From Bisporella sp. PMI_857 (taxonomy: Eukaryota > Ascomycota > Leotiomycetes > Helotiales > Helotiaceae): 64,000 nucleotides of DNA. Below are positions 23,012 to 35,012 of the stretch, piece after piece. Under the pieces are notes generated by a model. That model made no database searches. It was not told the origin of the DNA and saw only the letters and a list, made by a program, of their open reading frames with translations. The stretch covers positions 1 to 64,000 of the forward strand of contig JAJSPD010000023.1 in the NCBI GenBank assembly GCA_021307315.1, read 5' to 3'. How positions within the stretch are numbered: position 1 is the stretch's first letter; every line of letters starts with the position of its first letter. A program made the translations under genes and the position numbers.

Positions 23012-23616
23012 ATTCGGTGACGCAGCAATTCCTAAGGTTCGGGGTCCTTAAATGTTCAAATAGAAAGCTAAAGATGCTTTCACTGGCGACATATATCTAG
23101 AACTGTCCCAGCTCCTGGCCGCTTGGTCAACTTAAAAGATTATTGGGCCTAGGGCTCTAGAGAGGGGCAGGACTTCGCGGTTCTCTTACTGAAGAAAAGC
23201 AGGGAGCGGAGAGATCCACCATGAGCCGAAAATTTCGGCGCCGAAGATACACTCTCGGGAAAAATTATGTGGCTGCAAAAGAGCACAAACCTTACAAATA
23301 CCACAACTTCAACTTTAACTCCTTAGCAATGACCATAAGTCTTAATGCTCTAATTTTGAAAATAAGGAATACTAAAAGCCTTGCTAACAAGTAGTATTTA
23401 AATAAAAAAAGAAGTGATTTAATAATAGTGCATGTTGAAATGCAATAAGGCTGATAAAGGATATATGTTTCGTAGTGTCACTTTTTTTTTCCCGAGGGCA
23501 GCTGAGTCCTGACTACGCCCAGATGTACAGGCCGTAGTGAGGTCATTGGCGCTAAACAACCTACTTGTTAGCATCGGAAACGTTTGAAAGTCAAGCATCT
23601 TAAACACCTTGCAGTC
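23012..23616. other. Divergent promoter, CMD-like and cyclase genes
   Basis: 605 bp between two divergent starts, compatible with shared control. No gene seen. Confidence 0.5.
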
Positions 23617-24807
23617 ATGGCTGACTATACTGATCTACCTGATTTTGATTCTCTTCCAAAGGTTCCAGAAATGCCACAGGGCTGCGCTTGGGGTGTTTTC
23701 GATAAAGATGGGAAAAAAGACCACTTAGGTTGTATTAACCTCCTCACACCAACCGTCATCAAAGAAGCCTACAAGGAAGCACGCGATGGTGTCTCCATTT
23801 CCTTGAACTGGCCGATGGGTGCCATTCACAACCCTGGCTTCCAGCGGAAGCCACTTGTTCACACTGTCATTTCAGCTGAAGGGCCGCCACTTCACACTCA
23901 TGGTTTCGATGATGAAGTCGAGTTCAATACTCAGTGTTCAAGCCAGTGGGATGGCCTGGTGCATTTTGCATACCAAAAAACCGGGCATATGTACAATGGC
24001 ATCAAGACTACAGTGGAAGAGTTGACTCAGCCCTTTGGGGAGAATGACGCAGACAAGGCTCTTCCAACTCTGAATCATTGGCATGATAGAGGCTGCCTAG
24101 TGGGCCGGGGCGTCCTGCTTGACTTCCGAGCATATGCAGATGCCCACGGCATTAAATATAACTGCTTCGACCACTACAGCATCACCGTCAAGGACCTCGA
24201 GGCCACTGCTGAGTACCAAGGCACAAGTTTTAAACACGGGGACGTACTTATCGTTCGAACTGGTTATACCGAAGAGTTAGGTAGTGCCAGCGCTGAGGCC
24301 CAGGCAAAGATGTTAGGTACCCATAAAGCAGTCGGACTAGAAGGTAGTATTGACACTGCCCGCTGGATATGGAATCACCACTTCGCCGCCGTCGCCAGCG
24401 ATTCTCTCGCTTTTGAAGTGATTCCACCGATCCGCCCGGACGGCTCGCTTGCACCTACCAATGAACTAGGTAAGTCTCGTACAAGTTAAAACCACGCTGC
24501 CCTCCACATTAAAATACGACGATATGCTTAGGGCTGTTAATACTACGAGCTTTCAAAACTTTCAAAACCCCCAATCTCTATTTTTCTTGTTCCTTTCCAA
24601 GGCAAAAAGCTTACACTAAGGTTCTTTCTAGTGCTCCATTCGTACCTTATTTCTCTGTTCGGTATGAGTATTGGTGAATTGTGGGACCTTAAAGCTCTTG
24701 GGGAGCATTGTATGAAGACAAAGCGCTACGAGTTCCTCTTTACTTCTTCTCCTCTAAATATTTCCGGTTCTGTAGCTTCGCCACCTAATGCACTGGCACT
24801 CTTTTGA
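23617..24807 (+). CDS. Metal-dependent cyclase-family hydrolase (kynurenine formamidase-like)
   Basis: 342 residues from exons 23617-24469 and 24632-24807. N-terminal LPKVPEMPQGCAWGVFDKDG and DHLGCINLLTP are typical of the fungal cyclase family. The metal site reads SSQWDGLVHF (Asp and His kept), and HDRGCLVGRGVLLD and GDVLIVRTGY follow. The second exon supplies the conserved end (FGMSIGELWDLKALG, FTSSPLNISGSVASPPNA), so the unspliced frame ending at 24489 would be truncated. The 162-bp intron is long for this window. An in-frame ATG at 23584 exists, but 23617 has the better context and a family-like start (MADYTDLPDFDSLP). Likely hydrolyses an amide or lactone. Confidence 0.9.
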
Positions 24808-25301
24808 TAGGCTCGATAACTTGGCAGAGGAACTAAAATGATGTTCGAAAGCGTCATGAGACCAAATCCATGTATTTAACACGTCATTATCTCATTCTCT
24901 CTTTCATTACAATAGAACCAAACCAACCCATATTTTATGATCTTATTCTCTGATAGAAAGGATTTCTATACTTTTTCGAGCCTTGCCAAAATCCGGCTAA
25001 AGAGGTGCCTCTAGATCGTATGCTGCACCCTGGACGACGGGATTCATAAAAAAAAGGGGGGAAGTAGCTCATTATCGGGTCTTTCGATGATTAGCTTCAT
25101 CTCTGGCTGGACTCGGTGATACTTACAAAACGTGAACCTCCGTTAGCGTCGGCCTATGGACAGTCCACCGACTTCCATCTCCTTCCCCGCACTATCTAGT
25201 ATGTATATTAAGATCGCTTTAAAATCTTGATTATTCTCCCGTAAGTGCATCGCCAGTTGATTGCTACACCAACATATCCGCTATTACACTATTCCCTCAA
25301 C
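24808..25301. other. Intergenic, cyclase 3' end to SDR promoter
   Basis: No gene seen. Confidence 0.6.
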
Positions 25302-26329
25302 ATGCCTTATGCTTACCTGACTGGGGGCGCTAATGGCATCGGCCGCGCCGTAGCTGAGATGCTTGTAAAGAATAAGTATGTCACAAGTCATATATATCCG
25401 GGAAAGAGTCCTAACGCCAGTACTAACAAATTCACTCTTCCAGCGTTAAAGTTTTTATAGCCGATCGCGAAATAGGCAGAGCTGAAGATTTGGTTGCAGA
25501 ATTGAACCAATCTTCCAATGTTGCTTCTTGTGCGTTCGTCGATGTCGCTGACTGGGACTCGCAAGCCAAAGCGTTCTCCCAGGCTGTCGCAGAGTTCGGT
25601 CGCATTGACTATGTATATCCCATCGCTGGAGTAGGTGAAAGGCGATGGATACTTCCGAACGGGGAGGCCAATGGCTTTCAGAAGCCAGATTTAGCCTGCA
25701 TTGACATCGATCTTACAGGCTTTCTGTATACGATTTCACTCGCGGTTCAACAATTTCGAAGGCAGGAAGTCGGTCCGCACGGCTTTAGGGGTAAAAGTGA
25801 GCTATGATAGCCCTTAATGACCGTGCACCTTTATTGATATCGTTCGCAGTCGTTGCAGTCGGCTCCACCAGCGGCCTCTACTGCTGTCCTACGCTGCCTG
25901 TCTACACTGCCGCAAAACAGTGAGTTTCGACTGCTTTCAAATAAGAGAACTGGGGGGTGCGGGGCGCTAACGGGTGAACCTTGATTCAGCGGTGTGGTCG
26001 GTTTTATTAGAAGTTATGGCAAATATCTGCCAACGGAGAAGATTACGCTGAATGGTGTGAATCCAAATGTTGTCAGAACAAACATCTCAACTGCAGCGTT
26101 TTACGAAAAGCTTGATGCGCTTGACCTCCTATCGCCAATTGAAGGCGTCGTTGAGGTATTCCAAACTCTTCTTGGCAAGAATGATGCATCAGGAGAATGT
26201 TTTGAAGTTGGGCCAAACTACAATAAGCAAGGGCCAGTATCGAGAGCTCCACTAGAGTATCTTGACGCAGAGACGAAGACATTGATGGAACTCCTGTATG
26301 ATAGAGGGCTTCCTCTACAGCTTCCATAG
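25302..26329 (+). CDS. SDR oxidoreductase, 15-hydroxyprostaglandin dehydrogenase-like
   Basis: 278 residues in four exons: 25302-25375, 25444-25796, 25850-25919 and 25990-26329. Cofactor motif TGGANGIGRAVAE, FIADRE (acidic residue after strand 2, suggesting NAD), PIAGVG in place of NNAG, catalytic Ser in VGSTSGLY and YTAAK made across an exon junction. The C-terminus (GVNPNVVRTNIS) fits the family. Substrate unknown. It follows the cyclase in the same direction with a 494-bp gap. Confidence 0.9.
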
Positions 26330-27275
26330 TAGGCAGGATCTGCACATACTATAGTCCGATTTCCGTATGGCCGAGCTTCCAGGTGCGTCTACTTCCTCTG
26401 TTGCCAAGAGTAGCCGAACAGGAATGCACGCAAGGGCCAAACGAACATAGACTGCCTTTCCAAGTCATACATTTAGGAAAGTTGCTTTTGGCGCCAAAAT
26501 TTGCATGGTTAGTTGAGCTAGCACTAAGCGTGCGCCGAGCGGCGCTTACTAGGTGTTCAATCTCAGTCTCAGTCTAGAAAACTCCTTGCAATATATTTTC
26601 GATAGACACAATTCTCAAATGTACACATGCTTCCCAATTCTCTGCAGATCTTATCTACGTTGACGCTTATTGGGCATCGTGTTGACCCCTGACAATCACC
26701 CGGATCGGCCTAGGAGACCTGAGCGATAAACTGTTCACTTTGCTGAGAGACTTATATCGCGCAAGGGCAGGCTTCTTCATGTCCTATCGCATAGGAAGAT
26801 CAATTGAACCGCATGCCTTCCAACGCTTAGATCCAGGAAAACAGCCTGCCAACAGGAGATGAGATATGGGATTTTACGTGATCTGCTTTACAGAACAGAA
26901 GCACTCAGCGTGCAGGAGTACAAAAGTAAATAGATTTTCTCGGCATCTTATGCTGCTCGGTGCCGAAAAGTCGTGGATGGAAGTAGCGGGCCTACACCGA
27001 AATCTCATACTCCCCACATCACAGCTCGGCCAACCTTTCGGCTCAGTAGCTTGATTGCAAACTTTATGGTTAACGCCCGTGGGAAGTGCAAAATTTTGCC
27101 GCCTAAGCCGAACGACTGCCATCTAACTGTAAGGGGAGAAGTGAGGCACAAATCAAGTCCTATTGATACGAAGACTAATCTCCACCCCTTCTACTACGCC
27201 CCGAACCCCCCAACTATACCTTCCATACCCCTGGCTTCCCCTTTTTACGTGGCATTCCTATACTCGACACTAACT
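26330..27275. other. Intergenic
   Basis: No convincing gene. Several short open frames on both strands overlap each other and show no domain. Confidence 0.6.
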
Positions 27276-27760
27276 CTATGAACTAAATGAGGCGTCACCA
27301 CTTGCCAGGAATATCGTCGCGTTACAACATTCTTTGTTTCCACCAGCCTACATAGTGGGACATCTGACACAAACTTGGCGTGATTCCCCGGCCGATATTG
27401 CCTGCTAGTAATGGAGCAATGACATTCGCATGGATATTTAAAAGTCCAAGCCCGCTGCCAGGCCATTTGCTGCCTAGACAGAGAATGTCAGTTGGGTGTC
27501 GCATCGGTGTTCGACGAGTAATAGCATACTGTATTAATAGCTCCCATACTAACGCTGTATAAAACCAGATCTGAAAGAGGATATTGGCTCTTATGAACAG
27601 AAAAGTTTAGACATCAACCATGCTAGGCGTGGTCTGATACTGCTGATAGAAGATATGTTGATAATGAATCCGCCGCCGAACTTCTCTAGTACAGGAACAG
27701 TGGTTTGAATGGATAAGAAGTTGCTCTTAACATCGGAAATGCGCTCAAACTCAGAGGGAG
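27276..27760 (-). pseudogene. SDR pseudogene
   Basis: Three SDR pieces lie in the right order on the minus strand but in different frames with stops. First, 27746-27591 reads ERISDVKSNFLSIQTTVPVL then EKFGGGFIINISSISS, the beta5 strand region with catalytic serine. Second, near 27440, LLNIHANVIAP matches the NxxVNxIAPG segment. Third, 27320-27276 reads ATIFLASGDASFSS, the usual near-C-terminal ALFLASDEAS block. The region between the first two, where YxxxK should be, is frameshifted. No intact start is seen. It lies near intact SDR genes and may be an old duplicate of another family member. Confidence 0.8.
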
Positions 27761-27995
27761 ACTGAGAATGCCGGTTGTTACGGAGCTGTTAGCAATATCT
27801 TCTTTGATAGCATGGCACATATTGACAGCCTTTATATAACTGTTTTGCTCTGGGGTCGGAGACCGCTAGGATGGGGCATGTTAATTTCCTTGTGAAAAAC
27901 AAACAATTTACAATTCACAGGTAGGCGCTTCATATCCCCAGAAAGATGTGTCTTAAACGTAATTCTACTGACTGAATCTCTCCAAAAGGGACTCA

Positions 27996-29215
27996 TCACT
28001 TTCTGCCTAAGCCATGGAGAACCGCAACAAAGTCGTCTTTGATATTATTCTGCCAGTTCACCTCTGTCATCTTCGGCAGCCAGCCTAGTGATTTTGCGAC
28101 CGAGGCTCGGCCCCTGGAACTATCGTTTGTCAGCTTCGGAATCGGCAAGCGGCTACCAGATGAGTGCTCACTTGGACGCAAAAATTAGCTCAGCGCGTTG
28201 CTTGGTCGGTGCAATGCCAGCAGCGATAGCCTCATCAATAGTAATACTCTTGGGCTCGGGGGAATCGAGCTTACCGAGCCCGTAGCCTACCCGTGCTATA
28301 TCCTTGGCAATATCTTTCCACCGAAAAGTTCCCGTGCTGGCGAAGAAGATGCCGCGCTCCCCATGAGGTACGACATCCCGCTTCTCCAGGACCTTGCCTA
28401 AGAGGAGTTCGTAGAAGTTCCCTAAATCAATAACGTGGACATAGTCTTTAACACCCATACCATCTCCGATGTAAAGAGATCGTCGAGCCTCAATCGCAAC
28501 CTTAGCTAGCATGGGGATTTGGGTGGAGAGTTTATTAAATTGGCCAGTCCCAGACCCATATATTGGTGGTGCCATGATCGTATAGGTCTTGACACTTGTC
28601 TCTTTAGCCCGTTGGGCCACTGCAAGATCGGTGGTACGTTGGTCATAGACTTCAAGGCGTTGGCGCTCCACTAAGTATTCGAAAATATTGTCGGTGGCGT
28701 CATTAAATGACCGATCTTCGATATACTGCTTTGATATAGGTCTGTCACTAATACTGGACGTGCCAGAAGTCTATGGCCGATTAGAACGTCGATGTATGTA
28801 TGAAAGGGCAAATACATACGTGGATCATGAAAACATCTTGACCTGTAAGCTTCTTCCGTTTTCCTAGACCAATTATCAGTGACTCGGCAGCCCCAGTTTC
28901 AAAACCTGAAGCGCAATTGATGACAACTAGATGATGTAAGCTATATTATCCCTAGGTGGTTCACGTTTGCCAGTTTATACCATCGTTTTCGCTGGCAGCA
29001 TTGGCCAAGGCCTCTGTGTCCTCGAAACCACTAATCAAGATGGGTCGAATATTCAATACAGCCAGCAATTCCGCTTGAACTGCGCTGCGAACTATTGCAG
29101 AAATCTTGACATTCTTGATGGCTGGGTTTTCGGATTGGAGGAGGGAGGTCAAAACGGAGCCACCGAGATATCCCGTCGCTCCAGTAAGCAATATCTTGAT
29201 CTGTGGCTGTTCCAT
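27996..29215 (-). CDS. NAD-dependent epimerase/dehydratase-like (extended SDR) protein
   Basis: 354 residues in four exons: 29215-28981, 28926-28820, 28770-28172 and 28119-27996. The N-terminus has LLTGATGYLGGSVL (GxxGxxG nucleotide fold). Later segments VVINCASGFETG, MAPPIYGSGTG and VKDYVHVIDLGNFYELLLG are typical of atypical extended SDRs related to NmrA or fungal epimerases. The final exon restores the C-terminal helix (LGWLPKMTEVNWQNNI). A frame-compatible upstream extension to 29320 exists, but MEQPQIKILLTG at 29215 is the natural start. Substrate unknown; cytosolic. Confidence 0.9.
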
Positions 29216-29440
29216 TTTCAATGCAGAGTGTTGGTTGTATAACCGCAGCAGGCGACAGTCGATATCATGAAATACTCTTGTATTTGTAGGGAAAGCAAGT
29301 GGACTAGCCGTTCGGCACAAGGTTTAAATTGACCTAGCTTAACTTTGTTCTATCCCCCTCTCTTGAATAAAGGGCAAAACTGGGTCAAAGTGGATATGGC
29401 CAAGGAACTTTCAACTGGGAAGTAGCCAATGAATCAAGGA
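29216..29440. other. Intergenic
   Basis: Promoter of the epimerase-like gene, merging into the Tc1 remnant. No gene seen. Confidence 0.5.
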
Positions 29441-30960
29441 TTGCACAGGCTTACCGCTTTGTATTACAAATACAGGAAGATGCCAGGTATCCGATGTAGG
29501 GCCACCTCGGGCATCTATTACTGCTTGACAACGTCGATACCACAAGTTATACAAATTTTGAATAAAAGAACCCTGTACAGTATTCCAAGCTTCCTAAACT
29601 ATTTTTGCAATCGTTCAAAGCTTACTTTGAAAAGATTGTAATAGGCTCGATAGTAGTACTTTCGTATGTACCACTTTATCTAGGTCTACACATGCTTTAT
29701 ATAGTTCAAGTCGGGAGAACAAAGTAGCTATTCGATGCCAAAATTATTGGGTAGATTCAAGTTATTTGGGGTTTTATGTAAACAATAGCAAGCCGCGTTA
29801 TTTTTCTGCTATTTTACATAGAATTTATGCTTTCGACTACAGCAAACCAACGTTCTATAGTCGATAATATATATGGCGTGCTTTGTACTACTTATGGTAC
29901 TCCGATCTTTTTTAAAACACTACCGGGCCTTTTTTCTATTACAAATAATGCCACGAAGCATTTAAACTGGTCGTTTAGATATTTGTGTCAAACAGAGTTC
30001 ACACTTATATCAATCAAGAAAGTTGATATCTTCCGGGTTTTTTTCCCCAGCAACTAATATATAACTAAAACAGCACTTTTAAATATTTATATTTCGTCCG
30101 GAAAACACTGCTATTGTGGTCGTTCAATAAGCCAAGTAATTGCTTTTTCTGCGGAGCATCGACGTTGATTTATATAATTAAGATTGTCAACAGAATAAGC
30201 GAAGGTGAGTTTCGCATCTGTGACTTGAACACCAAAGAGACGTTAAGATAGTGTCACATAATTGATACAAGTGCGTCGTATTTTACTGATTTCTTGCTAT
30301 GACAACTGAGGCTCAACAATCATAAAGCAAAAAATCAAACTCCTCCATTCCTGTACAATTCTGCATAAATGCATAGTCCTCAGGGGATTTTGTACCAACC
30401 CAGTATTCCTGGGCGTATAGTATAGGCCAGCCCGTGTCACCATATCTGAAGCTATACGCAAGGGTCCATTCGCTCCATAGTAGTTGCTTCACCTATGTTA
30501 CTATGCTACCTTAACTTATCTACAGGGCACCAAATCTGCTCAATAAATCCTGCTGGATCTAAAATACTATTATAGCTTCTGAGGCGGAAATGCTGATCAT
30601 TTGCGTTTTGCAACTCGTCGATCAAACTTTTCTGCTGTTAGAGCAGCTCGAACAACTTGCTCGCCGCACTTTTGAAGCTGAAACTCTGGCGCAAGAGCTA
30701 GTATATATCTGTACAGTAAATGTTGACGTAAAAAAAGGCCTATTAACTATTTTTTATTATTATTTATGTGTAGTTTTGGACGACAAAAATTCTTTTGTGA
30801 AGTCTGTTGAGTCTTTGGTAACTGTATTGGCTGCAAAGTATATCTATATTGCTGACTTATAACACGTAGTGTAGCTTAGTCAAGATAAGCTTTAATTCGA
30901 ATTCGATCTGATCTAGTAATAGCTTTTGCGTGCTTTTTAGGAGTTCGTGGAGTAAATAAC
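29441..30960 (-). mobile_element. Degenerate Tc1/mariner transposase remnant
   Basis: Read on the minus strand, family pieces appear in order from N to C. TPKKHAKAITRSDRIRIKAY (from 30944) is the HTH start. VRAALTAEKFDRRVAKRK (about 30690-30610) is the second HTH. SPDLNYIKHV (about 29720) is the block with the last catalytic acid region. EAWNTVQGSFIQNLYNLWYR then RCQAVIDARGG (about 29600-29480) is the C-terminal end. The frames are broken by many stops and shifts, and the DNA is AT-rich. No terminal repeats could be identified. Dead element. Confidence 0.7.
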
Positions 30961-32227
30961 AAAAAAAAAAAAAAGGCTCAGACTATCAAAGATGCGTTGA
31001 AGATCCATTTGTGCCTATAGAAAGTCAGTAACCTATTTCAAAAGCTCTGAATACCTTCAGGCTTGAAAAAGGCCAACCACAAAGAGCCAACAATAAAAGG
31101 AATTACTGCCGACTCTAGCATTATCTCTGATGTAAGCAAGTAGCAATTTGGCCTTGCTTCGCCCTGATATTAGCATTTTGATTGATGTTATCATTCGCTA
31201 GAGCTCGATAGTTGTATGCGCCGCCTCGGAGCCCAACTAAACTGTAAAGGAATACCACGCTACTGCGCTTTAAAAAGCTAGAATTATTAGTCATATTATA
31301 TTTTCGATGCCTGGTGCAGCAAATATGCTGGTCAAAACCTACGACTATACTTCAACAACGAAACAAACAATTACTGAGACTTTTTTTCATGTCATCTGGA
31401 AGTCTCGCCCCTGCTGAAGTGTTGAATGCACGTTTTGTAAGCACAGTACGGTAGCTCCCTCTGCTACTTAAAAACTTTATTTCGTCACTCTGCAACGGAG
31501 GAGGTGGAGACGACAGCATTGATTATACCGGCACTAGCTCGAGTCGCCGTCCGACATCCAACACTATGGCCTTTGAGTGTGAGCCGGAGATTCTCGGCAG
31601 AGGATGGACTTCTATCGTACCTTCGTTCGATATATATACTGTACTTAAGGGCTACCAAGTGTGGCACAATAGTCAGTGCCATTGATTCGCCGAGCTCGAC
31701 CGCTTGAGCAAAAAGTCTTTTCCCAAGAATTTGTCCACATTTGTAGAAATTTATCTATACTGGAATGCTGCTCACGTGGAGGGACACATTTCTATATTTG
31801 AAGGCCCCAATAATGACCCAGGACACATTTAAGACTGTCTAAAGTCTTCCTCTCCTTTCTCACGAGGAAATTTGAAGGGTAGGTCCGTAGTCAAACAATC
31901 CCTCTACCAATATAACTCATCTCAAAGACTGTGTCAGTGTCGCCACGGCTCGCGACTATGATGAGTTCCTTAAGGACTTTGATTTAAATATTTCTCTGAC
32001 AACATCCCTGATTCACTATGTGTAGTATATACATGGAAAAATAGAGATCAATAAAATCTGGAGAAGATATCACAGAGAACCCGGTTATATTGAAGAAGAG
32101 TTGAAGCTCTTTGAATTCCCTATTCAGAATGATTTCCCAAAGTTTTTAAGTCCGCCTTTTGTATCTATGAACGCCTTCTCAAGAAACACCAAACCACCAC
32201 TACCGAAATCCAAGAAAATCATAAAGA
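30961..32227. other. Intergenic, transposon flank to protease 3' end
   Basis: A 14-base A run lies at about 30960. No gene recognised; a frame open on both strands at 31485-31707 has no domain. Confidence 0.55.
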
Positions 32228-34051
32228 CTACAAGAAGAGAACACCACCTGCCATAAACATAGCCATACTGATCCCCAGCGTAGTAAGCTGTTCCCACGCG
32301 AAAGGCCTTGGTCTAGAGCTAGCAGCACTAGGCGAAGATGATGTAGCTGCAGGACTGGTTGTAGAGCCTGCTGGGGCACCCGTATCGGCAGCACTTGGGG
32401 TGGGAGCAGCACCTGTTGACTTCACAATCGCCAATTCACCTGTGAACGCTGCCGAGAATGCCTTTCCAACCTCACCGCTAAACGTAGGTGGTTGCTGGAC
32501 AAACGGCGTTGGTCTCTGTAGTTCCGTGACTGTAAACTTCCTCTCATCAGATACAGTTGTTGCGTCAGGAATCTGTGCACCTTGGGACTCAAACTTCAAG
32601 ATGTTGGATTCGGTGCTGTTGTATTTTGTCTGCGCCATGCCGATGCGTTTGTTGGCAAGATCGTAGACAACATAGGCAGAGCGCAGGAATGTGTCGCCAA
32701 ATGGGGTGGCCATTCCTGGCCCAAGGCCACGAGTCGACGCGGGTGTGATGCCGAAGACGCAGGCTTGTTGGGTGGTATTGGGAATTAGTTGATGTTGGCC
32801 CGCAAAAACACCTGGATATATCATATCACCAATCGGTACGCGGATAATTGGACCGTTGGGACCACCGAAGCCGAAATCGAAGGTTCCAGGCACATTTCGT
32901 ACTGAGCAGGGCACGACGGCGACGTTAAATGCTGCGAAATAGGTTGCGCCTGTTTGGGCATAAATTGCATGAGCGATGTCGTCTGGTACGATGGTCTGTG
33001 TGGCGCCAGAGTCGAGTACGGCAGGCAAGGCGTAGTTTTCTGGAGTGATACTAACATTTCCAGAGGGAGTGGAGATGCTGAAAGAAGTGAAGGATACCGT
33101 GAAGTGGTCAATATCTTGTTTTCCTGGCGTGGGGTACATAGCAAGATTGGCGAGACTGCCTTCGTACTTCTTAGAGTCGACTCCACCAAAAAGAAGTGCT
33201 CCTGAGCTTGAATCTAACACACATAATTAGCACGGTTTTGTGCAGTTGTTGAGATTACAAACGCACCGATATCGTTAAGCCAAAGACTGTAGGCTTGAGA
33301 TGTGATTTGATCTGCTGCAACCATAGCATCAACCAAGTTCTTCTTGTTGCCGCTAGTTATATTCTGGATTTTGGAAAAACTCAAACCCTCGGAGAAACCG
33401 AGTCCTAGAATGCCTCGACCCAGGCTAGCTTTTTTGGCTAAACCCATCTATACCGATATTAGTTATTGTACTTACATATGGACAGTTACGCTCCGTTCAA
33501 AGCTTCTTGTCAAAATTTGGAACTTACAATGTACTTGTCGAGCTTCGTACCAGCTACAGTAAGCGAATCCGCAAAAAGGTCTCCGAAAGCTCCAGAGCCA
33601 TCTAGATAGGAAATATTCAAACCACCAACGTATGGCCAACTTGCGGTTGAAGATGCGTTGAAGTCGACTGGAGGTGGTTAGCGAGAATCAGTAATATCAC
33701 ATGATTTAGATACTCACAAGTTCCACCAGGGGTTCCTTTAGGAAACTCGAATGCTGGCGGATTGACCTCAGCATCTTTTGCAATCACCCACACATCACTA
33801 GAGCCTGTATCGACATGCAGTTGTATGTTTTGACCTGGCTCTCCGATAGTGACATTTGCATAATATCGTGTATATGCCCCATCTTGAGGTAATGTTGTCT
33901 CATCTGCGTCGTTGCCGTTCGAACGGCTCTGTAAGTCCCGAATGCTGTGATATCCGCGTTTAGTAATAAGATCTAGCTGTACCGTCCCAGTTGCTTGAGT
34001 GAGCGACAGCAACCGAGCAGCAATTAACAGTGACGCCACAACAGGCTTCAT
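32228..34051 (-). CDS. Aspartic endopeptidase, pepsin-like, GPI-anchored (yapsin-type)
   Basis: 546-residue secreted protease in four exons: 34051-33718, 33667-33528, 33447-33267 and 33213-32228. A signal peptide (MKPVVASLLIAARLLSLTQA) and propeptide lead to the first active site, HVDTGSSDVWV. The second is AVLDSGATQTIVP, and FGDTFLRSAYVVYDL is the usual late hydrophobic motif. The C-terminus is a Ser/Thr/Pro/Ala-rich stalk followed by a hydrophobic tail (LGISMAMFMAGGVLFL), the layout of a GPI-anchor signal. So it should sit on the outer plasma membrane or cell wall, like yapsin/candidapepsin-related enzymes, where it could shed or process surface proteins. Confidence 0.94.
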
Positions 34052-35012
34052 CGTACTAATTTAAAGGAAACAAAAGGGAAATCGGGGTGAAGAGAAGTTC
34101 CAAAAGTGATGGAAGACGTCTAAGCTTAAGGGAAAGGAAGACGGCCCATGTAAGAACTTTATGAGATATAAAACTGTAGGAACTTTACCAGGCTGAGGCG
34201 CATTGAGTTGAACTTCTGGCGATTGACCTGCCCAGACGTAAGTTGTGAGACAAGAGATCTTGGTCTGTTGGTTTGTGTTGGTGGTGTTGGCCGAATAATT
34301 TTACCAAGAAAATCCATTGGCCTGGGAACATAAAGAACCATATGTAAAGCATCCGCAAGGAGGCTCCGCCCTAGCAAAGCTGAACATTGCCGTTCTGATA
34401 CGATACTAATTAATCCTACGGTTCCTGCCTTCGCGGCACGGCGTATCAAATTCGCTGACAACCATGCTCAGCCTCAATCCTGCAATCCCGTCAGCCATTG
34501 CGGGAACCAACATGAATCCGATCATCTACCTTGGAAGAGTGTTGGGGATTTGAAATAGATAGGCAATGTTCCTTTGAAGATGACGACCGGCATGAGAGAA
34601 ATAGAAACATTAGCGAGGTGCTGTGTAGAACGCGTTTGTGCCCATTGCTATCTTAAGCTAAGACGTGCAGAAAGGCAAAGCCATTTTAATTGATTTCAGC
34701 CTTGCGAGACGAAACAGAGGTCCACGCTTGCATTACGAACAAGCATGACACATTAGCTGAAGCATTGATATCAACATAGAACATGTAACTAACATGTGGA
34801 AGCTTAAGGAAATAGAAGTTGATGCCCTTTTGATGATCGTGAGGTGCCAAGCTGTCCCTTATCACACGTGATTATCACTGATAAGAGTCCAGCTCTCCTG
34901 TCACATTGCGATATTGTAGCTTAGAAGCAACGATGATTGCTCCCTTATAGTGTCTCAGATCTGCCAGGACGCCTCCACGTAGATCGAAAGAGGATAATAT
35001 AGCCCTGCGGAT
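34052..35012. other. Divergent promoter of protease and ATG17
   Basis: No gene seen in 961 bp. The antisense frame at 34159-34461 has no recognisable domain. Confidence 0.6.
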
